The position numbers and the translations under genes are program-made. DNA of 64,000 nt, taken from the NCBI GenBank assembly GCA_017939025.1, contig JAGBAI010000042.1, positions 62,001-126,000 on the forward strand, in the 5' to 3' direction. Within the stretch, counting starts at the first letter, position 1. Each line of letters begins with the position of its first letter. Shown here piece by piece: positions 1-8,141 of this stretch. This DNA is from Oscillospiraceae bacterium (lineage in GTDB: Bacteria; Bacillota_A; Clostridia; Oscillospirales; Oscillospiraceae). The notes beneath the pieces were generated by a model. The model did not search any database, was not told the DNA's origin, and saw only the letters and a program-made list of their open reading frames with translations.

Positions 1-905
1 TCGCATCCTGCGATCCTCACGGCGGCATCCTTCATTGCCGCCTGTCGGATGGCGGAAACCTGGAGATGCTGGAACACACCGCGCTGGACCGCCCCATGTG
101 GCTCTGCCGGGACAAGCAGTACCTTTATGCCCTCCTGCGGGAGCCTTTCCCGGGAGAAAGTGGCCTGGCTGCCTTCGAAATCCAGGCCGGCGGAAAACTA
201 TGCCCCACAGGATCTATCCAGCCCACCTCCGGTACCATCGGCTGCCACGCACTGGCTGCCTGGGAGCACATTTACGCCGTCCATTACGCCAGCGGCACCG
301 TTTCCCGGCTTCCAGAGACGATTCTGAACCTTGGAGAAGGGGCCCATCCTCATTACGCAGTCCGGACGCCGGAGGGAGAATTCCTGTGCATCTGTGATCT
401 GGGGCGGGACTGTATCCTTGTCTGTACTCCGGATCTGGTGGAAGTTTCCCGTGTGCAGACTGCCCCCGGCACCGGACCCCGGCATCTGGTTTTTTCTCCG
501 GATGGTTGCTGGGCTTACAGTTCCGATGAGCTGTCTTCCACGGTTTCCGTCTTCCGTTATGCACAGGGACAGCTAACCTGGCTGAACAGCGTGCCCTGTA
601 TACCGGAGAAGTTCCGGGAGGAAAACTATCCTTCCGCCATCCGACTGTCTCCTGACGGAACAATGCTGTATGTCGCCAACCGCGGCCATGACAGTGTATG
701 TATTTTTCATGTAGACGGCCCGCTACTTTCCGGCAGGTATTTTCTGAAAACAGAAGATACCTGGCCCCGGGAAATGAATCTTCTGGGCAACTTCCTTCTC
801 TGCGGCAATCAGAACTGTGTTACGGTGTTCTCCCGGGAGACGGGACAGCTGGCTAGCCGCTTTCCGGTGAAAAGTCCCTGGTGCATCCTGCCGGCAGATG
901 GGTGA
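1..905 (+). CDS. Lactonase-family beta-propeller protein (5' end off the window)
   Basis: The reading frame is open from the left edge and stops at TGA 903-905, so the N-terminus is missing. The visible part shows repeated propeller-blade signatures, such as SPDGCWAYSSDELSSTVSV and LSPDGTMLYVANRGHDSV, which are typical of the seven-bladed lactonase family (PF10282) that includes 6-phosphogluconolactonase. Family members hydrolyse sugar lactones, but many are uncharacterised, so the substrate here is inferred. No export signal can be judged. The gene precedes, in the same direction, a locus for oxidised and acidic sugars, where lactones made by dehydrogenases would need opening. A new promoter follows it, so it may belong to an upstream operon. 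Confidence 0.75.
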   Translation, partial: ASCDPHGGILHCRLSDGGNLEMLEHTALDRPMWLCRDKQYLYALLREPFPGESGLAAFEIQAGGKLCPTGSIQPTSGTIGCHALAAWEHIYAVHYASGTVSRLPETILNLGEGAHPHYAVRTPEGEFLCICDLGRDCILVCTPDLVEVSRVQTAPGTGPRHLVFSPDGCWAYSSDELSSTVSVFRYAQGQLTWLNSVPCIPEKFREENYPSAIRLSPDGTMLYVANRGHDSVCIFHVDGPLLSGRYFLKTEDTWPREMNLLGNFLLCGNQNCVTVFSRETGQLASRFPVKSPWCILPADG

Positions 906-947
906 TGTGCATAAGAAACCGGGAATAGGTTTGTACTCTTTGCAGGA

Positions 948-976
948 TTGACAACCATATTCACGGAAATTACAAT
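948..976 (+). promoter_or_regulatory. Strong sigma-A type promoter
   Basis: A perfect -35 TTGACA (948-953) and a -10 TACAAT (971-976) are separated by 17 bp. It would start transcription near 983 and give an untranslated leader of about 95 nt for the metallophosphoesterase gene at 1080. Confidence 0.7.
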
Positions 977-991
977 GAATTTAGGTAAGAA

Positions 992-1027
992 ATCCGGATT
1001 GTGTATATAATTCAACATGATCCGGAT
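992..1027. promoter_or_regulatory. Paired ATCCGGAT palindromes downstream of promoter
   Basis: The self-complementary octamer ATCCGGAT occurs at 992-999 and again at 1020-1027, 20 bp apart, just after the predicted transcription start. The pair could be a repressor operator, or could fold into a hairpin in the leader. The binding protein is unknown. Confidence 0.35.
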
Positions 1028-1079
1028 ATGACCATTCCGGTGATCTTTCTGCTGCAGCACGTTATGTAAGGAGGAAGCT

Positions 1080-2057
1080 ATGGAAAAAAATCAAGTGACG
1101 TTTGCCGTTTTCTCCGATCTGCATCTGGATATCATGCACGACGGAGAAAAGCGGCTGGAGGTCTTCTTCCGGGCCGCAGAGGCAGCAAATGTGGATTTCA
1201 TCATCCATCTGGGAGATTTCTGCTACCCCAGAGGGATTCTGGGTGTAGATCCAGAAGCAATCCTGCCGGTAAATCTGAAGCTTTCCCTGGAAAAGCCTCC
1301 CATTCAGCCGGGAAAGGATGTCCTTCTGGAACGATTCCGGAATTTTCCGAAACCCTCTTACCATGTTCTGGGCAACCACGAAATGGACTTCTGTACCAAA
1401 GCAGAGGCCATGGAAGTCTATGGCATGTCCTCTTCCTGGTATTCCTTCCGGTGCAAAGGCTGGCACTTTATCGTTCTGGATGGAAACCATTTCCGCAACG
1501 ACAGGGGTGAGTTGGTGCCCTATGGCGGAGCGGCCTCCTACTATCGGGATCAGCCCTATCTGGGACAGGCGCAGCTCCATTGGCTGGAAAAGGAACTGAA
1601 AACCGGCCCGGAACCAACGGTGCTGTTCTGCCATCAACCCCTCAACCGCCGGAACCGGGGGCTGAAGGATGTGGATGCCTTTCAGGAGATCCTTGCCCGG
1701 GCACGGAAGGAAGGCAAGCAGGTTCGGCTGTGTATGAACGGCCATCTGCATATCGATGATTTGAAAATTGATAACGGCGTTATCTACCACGCCCTCAACA
1801 GTATCTCCAACTTCTGGGCCGGAGAGGAATACGAAACTCTGCGGTATCCGCCGGAAATCGAAGAAAACTACCCCAGTCTTCGCTATACATTTCCCTATGC
1901 CAGACCCGTATTTGCCATCGTGACACTGACAGAGGAGGAATTGATCATCCGCGGCCGTCCCGGACGGTTCGTACAACCCGGTTCCCGGAGTTTTTCCTAC
2001 CGTCCTCTACCCACCAGCTGCGTCCGCTCTCACCGGATTTCCTGGCCCCAACTGTGA
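1080..2057 (+). CDS. Calcineurin-like metallophosphoesterase
   Basis: This 325-residue protein carries the full dimetal phosphoesterase motif set in order: SDLHLD near residue 13, HLGDF near 46, GNHEMDF near 98, FCHQPL near 183 and NGHLH near 220. The family hydrolyses phosphomono- or phosphodiesters with two metal ions. There is no signal peptide, so it should act in the cytoplasm. The start is chosen at the ATG after a strong AAGGAGGA site. It is followed 13 bp later by an unrecognised gene and then by a sugar importer, which suggests a role in carbohydrate phosphate metabolism. The substrate cannot be told from sequence. Confidence 0.85.
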   Translation: MEKNQVTFAVFSDLHLDIMHDGEKRLEVFFRAAEAANVDFIIHLGDFCYPRGILGVDPEAILPVNLKLSLEKPPIQPGKDVLLERFRNFPKPSYHVLGNHEMDFCTKAEAMEVYGMSSSWYSFRCKGWHFIVLDGNHFRNDRGELVPYGGAASYYRDQPYLGQAQLHWLEKELKTGPEPTVLFCHQPLNRRNRGLKDVDAFQEILARARKEGKQVRLCMNGHLHIDDLKIDNGVIYHALNSISNFWAGEEYETLRYPPEIEENYPSLRYTFPYARPVFAIVTLTEEELIIRGRPGRFVQPGSRSFSYRPLPTSCVRSHRISWPQL

Positions 2058-2070
2058 AAGGAAGGTTTTT

Positions 2071-3117
2071 ATGAGCCACAAACGTCCCAAGGACGAATCC
2101 CTGCTGCGCATCACTGCCCTGCGAATCATTAAGGACAGACCCGGCATCTATGGAATGCCCCAGATTTCCTATAGTGCGGATTTCTACTGCGTTCCTCTGA
2201 CAGAGCCCAAGTACTTCTACGAAACAGAAGATGAGGTTGTGGTCTACATTGAGCACCGGCTTCTGGCAGATGCCTGTCTGATCACGGCTTCCTTTGATGC
2301 CAACGAAAACTGGTCTCCCACCGCCATTCTCTGCGAAGGAAAGCGTCTGACCTGGCATCGGGAGGGGCAAACCATACGTTTCACCTTCGAAATCAGTGGT
2401 CTGACCGGCAAGACCCGAACACTGTATGTCCACACCCTCATTCGGCAGCCGGGGCTGACGGTGCGCATCGAACAGAACGCCGAAGGCCGCCGAGCAGGTC
2501 AATACCGGAAGGAGGCCTATCCCGCAACCCAGATTGAAGCCGCCAGCCACTATGTCTTTGCCGCCCGGAAGGTACTGGAAATGCTGAAAATACCGGAATA
2601 CCTGTCCCGGGAAGAGCTGGGCTACATCCTGCTGCTGAGCTTTGAGACCTGCAACGAGGTCCACGGAGACTGGCCGCCCCACTGGCATTTTATCTTCCGC
2701 TGGCCGGATCACTGCGGTTCCCCGGCGCCCCATATCTACATGGACGAAAACGGCCGGAATACCCACAACATGATGTACATCGATCAGGTGCCCGACGTAA
2801 GCTATGACTATCAGCCCGGTCAGTGGTGTCCCTTTATGGACAAATACGGCCGTCTTCTGCTGCGGATGCGGCTGGATGAGGACGGCGGTTACAGCGTAGA
2901 ACGCCCGCAGATGGGCACGTATTCCGTCAGTGCCTTTGATGGCAACGGCGTTTCCATCCGTCAGCAGAATACCTTACTGGGCCGGCTGCAGGTGGAAAAT
3001 GATACCCGGAACGGACAAATGGTGATCCGCTGGCAAAGCGGAATCGATATGGGACAGACAGAACAGATCCGCTATGATCCGCTGACCGGAGAAACGCAGG
3101 AGGCCGTTCTGCTGTAA
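2071..3117 (+). CDS. Conserved-looking protein of unknown function, catabolic locus
   Basis: I do not recognise this 348-residue protein. It has no signal peptide or membrane segment. The first ~150 residues look beta-rich (alternating hydrophobics, VVVYIEHRLL, IRFTFEISG). A helical stretch follows around residues 160-190. A striking segment, HGDWPPHWHFIFRWP, near residues 195-210 is rich in His, Asp and Trp, as in a metal or sugar site. The C-terminal ~100 residues are again beta-like. A good AAGGAAGG site precedes the ATG, and the gap to the upstream phosphoesterase is 13 bp, so they are likely cotranscribed. It might be a carbohydrate-active or cupin-like enzyme, but that is a guess. Confidence 0.6.
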   Translation: MSHKRPKDESLLRITALRIIKDRPGIYGMPQISYSADFYCVPLTEPKYFYETEDEVVVYIEHRLLADACLITASFDANENWSPTAILCEGKRLTWHREGQTIRFTFEISGLTGKTRTLYVHTLIRQPGLTVRIEQNAEGRRAGQYRKEAYPATQIEAASHYVFAARKVLEMLKIPEYLSREELGYILLLSFETCNEVHGDWPPHWHFIFRWPDHCGSPAPHIYMDENGRNTHNMMYIDQVPDVSYDYQPGQWCPFMDKYGRLLLRMRLDEDGGYSVERPQMGTYSVSAFDGNGVSIRQQNTLLGRLQVENDTRNGQMVIRWQSGIDMGQTEQIRYDPLTGETQEAVLL

Positions 3118-3187
3118 TCTCACTTGTGTTGAAATTGGTACATATTTTATGTGTATTTATACGTACGATTCAAATTGTGTCATGTTT

Positions 3188-3196
3188 GTTTCATAA
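3188..3196. promoter_or_regulatory. Half-site resembling the LacI-region palindrome
   Basis: GTTTCATAA here is identical to nine of the ten bases in one arm of the palindrome at 14547-14569 between the lacI-type gene and the aldolase operon. It lies about 60 bp upstream of the importer promoter. No matching left arm is visible, so it is only a hint that the same repressor controls the importer. Confidence 0.25.
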
Positions 3197-3257
3197 AGAG
3201 CATCAAAAAATGTTCGATTCAACAATCTTTATTTGGTTATTTTGTCAAAAATAACAG

Positions 3258-3287
3258 TTGATTATGCAAACAGCACTGTGTTACAAT
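3258..3287 (+). promoter_or_regulatory. Promoter of the first ABC importer operon
   Basis: TTGATT (3258-3263) and TACAAT (3282-3287) are 18 bp apart, about 55 bp ahead of the binding-protein start codon. The region 3118-3340 contains no other gene. Confidence 0.55.
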
Positions 3288-3341
3288 ATATGCGTGTACT
3301 GAACAAGTGAGTACAAAAAAACAAACATAGGAGGAATTGTA

Positions 3342-4679
3342 ATGAAAAAGGTTATTTCCCTGACCCTGGTGCTGGCTATGGTTCTGGCCCTGCTGGCCGG
3401 CTGTGGTGCCAAGGAAGCTGCTCCCGCCGAGACTGAGGCCGCCGCCGCTGCTCCCGTGGAGACCGCAGCTCCCATTGAAGTTTCCGAAGGCTTTGCCGGT
3501 ACTCTGGAATTCTGGTCCGGCTGGAATGAAAATGAAGGTCAGGCTCAGGTCCTGATGCAGGCTGCTGAGGACTTCTGCGAGCTGTATCCTGATGTCACCA
3601 TCAACTTCACCTGGTCCGGACGCGACAACCGGAACCTGGCACTGGCTGCTCTGGAAGCCGGCACGCAGGTCGACTGCTTCGATGCCAACGTTGACCATAC
3701 CAAGGCCCTGTGGAGCGACCGCATCGTTGACCTGTCCGAGTATGTTGACAGAACCTACGACTTCACCAATGGCAAGACCTACCGCGACTGCGTGATGCCC
3801 TCCATGTCCGCACTGGTCGAGTATCTGTTTGACGGTCAGTACAAGGCCATTGCTTACAATCCCCAGGCTTATATCATCTTCTGCAACAAGAACATCTTCG
3901 ACGAAGTGGGCATCACCGAGTACCCCACCACCTGGGAAGAGTTCAAGGATGTCTGCGTTAAGATCAAGGAAGCAGGCTACATCCCCATCACCTCCGACAC
4001 TTTCTATGCTCCCTCCTGGTACGGCTACTACCTGTCCCGTCTGATCGGTGACGAAGCCGTCAACGAACTGGCATTCGACAGCTCCAAGTGGGCTGACAAC
4101 CCCGCTGTTCTGGAAGCTGCCAAGGCTATGGAAGAACTGGCTGCTCTGGGCGCATTTGACCCCAACATGACTGCCAACGTCTATCCCGCTGCACAGCAGG
4201 ATATGGTCATCAGCGAGAACGTCGCTATGTACATCAACGGCACCTGGCTGCCCTCCGAGGTTCTGGATGCCACCGGTGAAGACTACGTCTGGGGCGCTTT
4301 CGCATTCCCCGAAGTTCCCAACGCCACCAACGGTCAGGAAGCCGGCTGCTACTCCACCTGGGGTATTTCCGTCACTGACAAGGCTTCCGAGGAAGCTAAG
4401 GAGATCGCCGCTGCTTTCGCAGCTTTCGTTACCACCGGTAAGTACGACCAGATGATGTCTGACAATGCCAACGTCATCCCCACCGGCATCAACTCCACCT
4501 GGCCCGAGGATCTGAAGGAAGCACAGTCCGTCATGTCCAACTTCACCACCCGCTTCTCCTCCCAGACCGGTATCGTCACCAATGCTGACTCCAAGCAGAT
4601 CATCGTTGACGCATGCTGCAAGCTGTACACCGGTGCCATCACCGCTGAGCAGTTCGTCGCTGAAGCTAGCAACTTCTGA
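3342..4679 (+). CDS. Sugar ABC transporter substrate-binding lipoprotein (family 1)
   Basis: This 445-residue protein begins with a lipoprotein signal peptide whose lipobox is LLAGC at about residues 19-23. An Ala/Glu/Pro-rich linker and a two-lobe extracellular binding domain (GTLEFWSGWNENEGQ onwards) follow. It resembles CUT1 binding proteins for oligosaccharides (SBP_bac_1). It would be anchored to the outer face of the membrane and deliver sugar to the two permeases that follow. A strong AGGAGG site precedes the ATG. Codon use is more biased than that of neighbouring genes (GCT, CTG, ACC and TCC preferred), consistent with high expression. A hairpin follows the stop codon and probably sets binding-protein excess over the permeases. 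Confidence 0.93.
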   Translation: MKKVISLTLVLAMVLALLAGCGAKEAAPAETEAAAAAPVETAAPIEVSEGFAGTLEFWSGWNENEGQAQVLMQAAEDFCELYPDVTINFTWSGRDNRNLALAALEAGTQVDCFDANVDHTKALWSDRIVDLSEYVDRTYDFTNGKTYRDCVMPSMSALVEYLFDGQYKAIAYNPQAYIIFCNKNIFDEVGITEYPTTWEEFKDVCVKIKEAGYIPITSDTFYAPSWYGYYLSRLIGDEAVNELAFDSSKWADNPAVLEAAKAMEELAALGAFDPNMTANVYPAAQQDMVISENVAMYINGTWLPSEVLDATGEDYVWGAFAFPEVPNATNGQEAGCYSTWGISVTDKASEEAKEIAAAFAAFVTTGKYDQMMSDNANVIPTGINSTWPEDLKEAQSVMSNFTTRFSSQTGIVTNADSKQIIVDACCKLYTGAITAEQFVAEASNF

Positions 4680-4723
4680 TATTTTCCAATGTAACCCCAT
4701 TTGTGTCACAGTAGAAACGGAAC

Positions 4724-4747
4724 GAGCAGGATGGTAACATCCTGCTC
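4724..4747 (+). terminator. Intercistronic hairpin between binding protein and permease
   Basis: Perfect 10-bp arms GAGCAGGATG and CATCCTGCTC flank a GTAA tetraloop. There is no U-tract, and the permease ribosome binding site follows within 10 bases. This suits an mRNA-stabilising or partial attenuation structure more than a full terminator. Confidence 0.6.
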
Positions 4748-4766
4748 ATTCCAGATGGAGGTCCCA

Positions 4767-5663
4767 ATGAAGCTTACCAAGCGCTCTTTATTTATTTTCA
4801 TGGCCCCCGCGGTATTCCTGTTCTTTGCCGTGTTTGTTTACCCCGTAGTCCGCACGGTACTTATGAGCTTTTTTAATGTCAAGACCATCAGCACGCCGGT
4901 GGTCGAATGGACCTGGGCCGGTCTTGCCAATTATACCAAGCTCTTTAATACGAAGCTGTTCCTTATGTCCATGCAGGCCTTTGCCAAGCTGTGGATCTAC
5001 TGCGGTATTGCCACGCTGGGTCTGGCCCTGCTCCTGGCAGTCATTCTGACCCAGGGCCTGCGGTTCCAGAAATTCTTCCGTACCATTATTTACATGCCGA
5101 ATGTTATCGCGGCAGTGGCCATCGGTTATATGTGGCTGCTGTGTGTGTTCAATAATAGATTTGGTATCCTGAAGCAGCTGTTTGAAACCATCGGCTGGGA
5201 GACCATGGCACAGTTCCAGTGGCTTTCGGGCGAAAACATCTTCCTGGCCATGAGCATTGCTTTCGTCTTCTCTAACACCGGTTATTTCATGCTGATGTAC
5301 ATCGCTGCCATTGAAAAGATATCCCGGGATTACTACGAAGCTGCCGCCATTGCCGGTGCAAACGTATTCCAGCAGTTCACCCAGATTACCCTGCCTCTGA
5401 TCAAGGGTGTATTCGGAACCTCCTTTGTGCTGTGGACCACCAAGTGCATGGGTTTCTTCGCTCTGAGCCAGGTGTTCAGCGCCGCCAGTACCGTGACCCC
5501 CATGTTCTATACCTACCAGACGCTCTTTGGTTCCACCGATATCGGCTCGGACAGCGTTAACGCAGGTGTTGCCGCCGGTGCGGCAGTGGTAATGACCGTA
5601 GTGGTGATGATCATTTCCCTGATCTCCCGGAACGTCATCAAGGACGAAGGCTATGAGCTGTAA
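4767..5663 (+). CDS. CUT1 sugar ABC transporter permease (MalF/UgpA type)
   Basis: This 298-residue polytopic membrane protein has about six transmembrane helices. The EAA loop, seen as YYEAAAIAGANVFQQFTQIT near residue 190, docks the ATPase. It pairs with the next permease and the lipoprotein upstream to import a sugar. The start chosen is the ATG at 4767, which has GGAGG at 4757-4761. An in-frame codon at 4701 would put the intercistronic hairpin inside the coding sequence. No ATPase gene is present in this operon. Confidence 0.92.
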   Translation: MKLTKRSLFIFMAPAVFLFFAVFVYPVVRTVLMSFFNVKTISTPVVEWTWAGLANYTKLFNTKLFLMSMQAFAKLWIYCGIATLGLALLLAVILTQGLRFQKFFRTIIYMPNVIAAVAIGYMWLLCVFNNRFGILKQLFETIGWETMAQFQWLSGENIFLAMSIAFVFSNTGYFMLMYIAAIEKISRDYYEAAAIAGANVFQQFTQITLPLIKGVFGTSFVLWTTKCMGFFALSQVFSAASTVTPMFYTYQTLFGSTDIGSDSVNAGVAAGAAVVMTVVVMIISLISRNVIKDEGYEL

Positions 5664-5678
5664 AGGAGGACAGATACT

Positions 5679-6530
5679 ATGAAAAGAAAAAGCAAAGACC
5701 GCCTCCTGCGTGAAGCCCGTCTGCTTCCCGGCTACCTCTTCGTATCCCTTTGGGTCATTGCCGTGTTCGTCATCATCGGCTGGATCATTCTGGCATCCCT
5801 GTCCACTACCCGCGAAATATTCAAGGGCGACCTGATTGCCAGCGGCCTGCATTTTGAAAACTACAAGAAGGCATTGATCTCCAATAAGCTCATCGTCAAT
5901 CTGATGAACTCCACCATCTACACACTGCCCTCCTGCATCCTCATCATTCTGATCTGTGCACCGGCCTCCTACTGCATGTCCCGCTTCCAGTTCCGGGGCA
6001 ACCAGAGTTTCCAAAAGATGATCCTGGCCGGACTGTCCATCCCCAGCGTCATGATCATCATGCCCCTGTGCTCCGTAGTCATCGGCCTGAATATGGGCGG
6101 CTCCCGGTATACCATGATTCTGCTGTATACTGCCACCTCGATCCCCTATACCACCTATTTCCTAATGACCTTCTTCCGGGGCATCTCCAATACCTACGCG
6201 GAAGCGGCAACCATTGACGGCTGCGGGCAGGTTCAGTGTTTCTGGCGCATCATGTTCCCCCTGGCTCAGCCTGCCATCATCACCGTGACTATCTTTAATT
6301 TCATTACCATCTGGAACGAATACTTCCTGGCACTGGTCTTTGCCAACAAGACGGAGCTTCGGTCACTGGGCGTAGGCCTTTACCAGATCGTTTACTCCAT
6401 GATGAATACCGGTGACTGGTCTGGACTGTTTGCGGCAGTGGTCATCACTTTCGTTCCCACCGTGGTCATCTACATTTTCCTGGCCGACAAAATCATCTCC
6501 GGTGTCACCGCCGGCGGTGTCAAGGGCTGA
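5679..6530 (+). CDS. CUT1 sugar ABC transporter permease (MalG/UgpE type)
   Basis: This 283-residue membrane protein has an N-terminal helix (VIAVFVIIGWIILASL) and about five more. Its EAA loop reads YAEAATIDGCGQVQCFWRI near residue 170, and it has the typical NFITIWNEYFLAL segment. It lies 15 bp after the first permease with an AAGGAGG site and forms the other half of the translocation pore. The operon appears to end here at a strong rho-independent terminator 20 bp downstream. Confidence 0.92.
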   Translation: MKRKSKDRLLREARLLPGYLFVSLWVIAVFVIIGWIILASLSTTREIFKGDLIASGLHFENYKKALISNKLIVNLMNSTIYTLPSCILIILICAPASYCMSRFQFRGNQSFQKMILAGLSIPSVMIIMPLCSVVIGLNMGGSRYTMILLYTATSIPYTTYFLMTFFRGISNTYAEAATIDGCGQVQCFWRIMFPLAQPAIITVTIFNFITIWNEYFLALVFANKTELRSLGVGLYQIVYSMMNTGDWSGLFAAVVITFVPTVVIYIFLADKIISGVTAGGVKG

Positions 6531-6550
6531 TCTCAACTTCATACGTCAAC

Positions 6551-6593
6551 AGAAAAGTGGATATTGCCCAATATCCACTTTTCTTTATTTTTA
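6551..6593 (+). terminator. Rho-independent terminator after the importer
   Basis: A perfect 15-bp stem (6551-6565 with 6570-6584) encloses the loop GCCC and is followed by a T-rich run (TTTATTTTTA). It should end the importer transcript. The sulfatase gene may therefore depend on readthrough or on a promoter not obvious here. Confidence 0.8.
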
Positions 6594-6613
6594 CCCTTTG
6601 GAGGATCAATCTC

Positions 6614-8128
6614 ATGCAGAACCGTCCCAATATTCTGTTTATTCTTTCCGACGACCAGGGTTACTGGACCTTAGGCTGCGGCGGGAATGACGAAATCCAC
6701 ACTCCGGCGCTGGATTCCATCTGCGAAAAAGGCATGCGCTTCGACAACTTCTTCTGTGTTTCTCCTGTCTGTTCTCCTGCCCGGGCCAGTATCCTTACGG
6801 GCACCATCCCTTCCGTCCACGGCGTCCAGGACTGGCTTCGGGGCGGCAATCTGAACATGGCGGATTTCCCCGAGCTTGTGGGAGCCCCCCTGTACGAAGC
6901 AGAGCACTGCGCCATCCCCTATCTGCAGGATCTGACCTGCTTTACAGATGTACTGGCGGACAACGGCTATACCTGCGCCCTCAGCGGTAAATGGCATCTG
7001 GGCGACAGCGTCCGGCCCCAGCACGGTTTCTCCCGATGGTTTACCATCGCCCGGGGCGGCTGCGCTTATTATCATCCGGATCTGGCGAAGGATGGGAAAG
7101 TCTATAACAGTGACCGCTACATCACCGATCTCATTACAGAGGATGCGCTGGGGAATCTGACGGATTTTGCCGAAACCGGGGAACCCTTCTGTCTCTGTGT
7201 TCATTATACAGCACCCCATGCCCCCTGGGGACCGGAGCAGCATCCCAGGGAGTTTTTGGAGTTGTACCGGGACTGTCCCTTTGAAAGTGTCCCCAACGAG
7301 CCACCCCATCCCTGGCTCAGCCCGGCAGCACCCTATAAGCCGGGAGAAGCAGGCAGGCGGGAAAATCTGACGGGCTACTATGCCGCCATCAGCGCCATGG
7401 ATGCAGGCATCAAAAAACTGCTGGATAAGCTGGAAGAAACCGGTCTGCGGGAGAATACAATCGTGATTTTCACCGCTGACAACGGCATGAACATGGGCCA
7501 TCACGGCATCTGGGGCAAGGGCAATGGTACCTATCCCCAGAATATGTACGACACCTCCGTGAAAATCCCCTTCCTCGCCTCCTGGCCGGGCCATATCCCG
7601 GCGGGCAGTGTATCGGACTCGCTGCTGAGCCATTATGATGTGTTCCCCACACTGATGGACTGTCTGGGACTGGAAGCAAAGACAAAGCAGCCCCTTCCCG
7701 GCAGCAGCTTTGCCAACATCCTGCACGGAGAACAATCCGACGAAGAACATCCTGTTGTGATTTTCGATGAATACGGTCCCGTGCGGATGATTCGCACCAA
7801 AGAATGGAAGTATGTAGCTCGGATCCCCGGCGGCCCGGATGAATTGTACGATCTGGTTCTGGATCCCGATGAAAAGGTCAACCGGATCTACGACCCCGAA
7901 GTTTCCCATATCCGTCAGCAGCTGCGCAAGGAACTGCTGGACTGGTTCGCCAAGTGGGTAGACCCCAATGTGGACGGCGCCCGGGAACTGAACACCGGCT
8001 ATGGTCAGCTCTGCCGCCCTGGCATTTACAGCGACGGCAGACCCGTCTTTGCCGAAGAAGACAACTTCCGGATGGCGATAGATACCGCCACCAAAAACCT
8101 GGATCTGAAAACCGGCGAGCAGCCATAA
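6614..8128 (+). CDS. Type I sulfatase, Cys-type active site, cytoplasmic
   Basis: This 504-residue alkaline-phosphatase-fold sulfatase opens with NILFILSDDQG (metal ligands) and carries the C-X-P-X-R signature CSPAR with the modified residue at Cys53. SGKWHLGD lies near residue 125 and FTADNGMNMGHHG near 290. The Cys must be converted to formylglycine, and the anSME gene 2.6 kb downstream is the obvious maturase. There is no signal peptide, so sulfated sugar must be imported before desulfation. The start at 6614 is chosen because GGAGG lies at 6600-6604. The in-frame ATG at 6557 falls inside the terminator stem. Confidence 0.92.
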   Translation: MQNRPNILFILSDDQGYWTLGCGGNDEIHTPALDSICEKGMRFDNFFCVSPVCSPARASILTGTIPSVHGVQDWLRGGNLNMADFPELVGAPLYEAEHCAIPYLQDLTCFTDVLADNGYTCALSGKWHLGDSVRPQHGFSRWFTIARGGCAYYHPDLAKDGKVYNSDRYITDLITEDALGNLTDFAETGEPFCLCVHYTAPHAPWGPEQHPREFLELYRDCPFESVPNEPPHPWLSPAAPYKPGEAGRRENLTGYYAAISAMDAGIKKLLDKLEETGLRENTIVIFTADNGMNMGHHGIWGKGNGTYPQNMYDTSVKIPFLASWPGHIPAGSVSDSLLSHYDVFPTLMDCLGLEAKTKQPLPGSSFANILHGEQSDEEHPVVIFDEYGPVRMIRTKEWKYVARIPGGPDELYDLVLDPDEKVNRIYDPEVSHIRQQLRKELLDWFAKWVDPNVDGARELNTGYGQLCRPGIYSDGRPVFAEEDNFRMAIDTATKNLDLKTGEQP

Positions 8129-8141
8129 AGGAGGTTTTTCC

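Noticed and set aside
6557..6613. Earlier in-frame start for the sulfatase
   Set aside because: The ATG at 6557 lies within the terminator stem and lacks a ribosome binding site. GGAGG at 6600 points to 6614.
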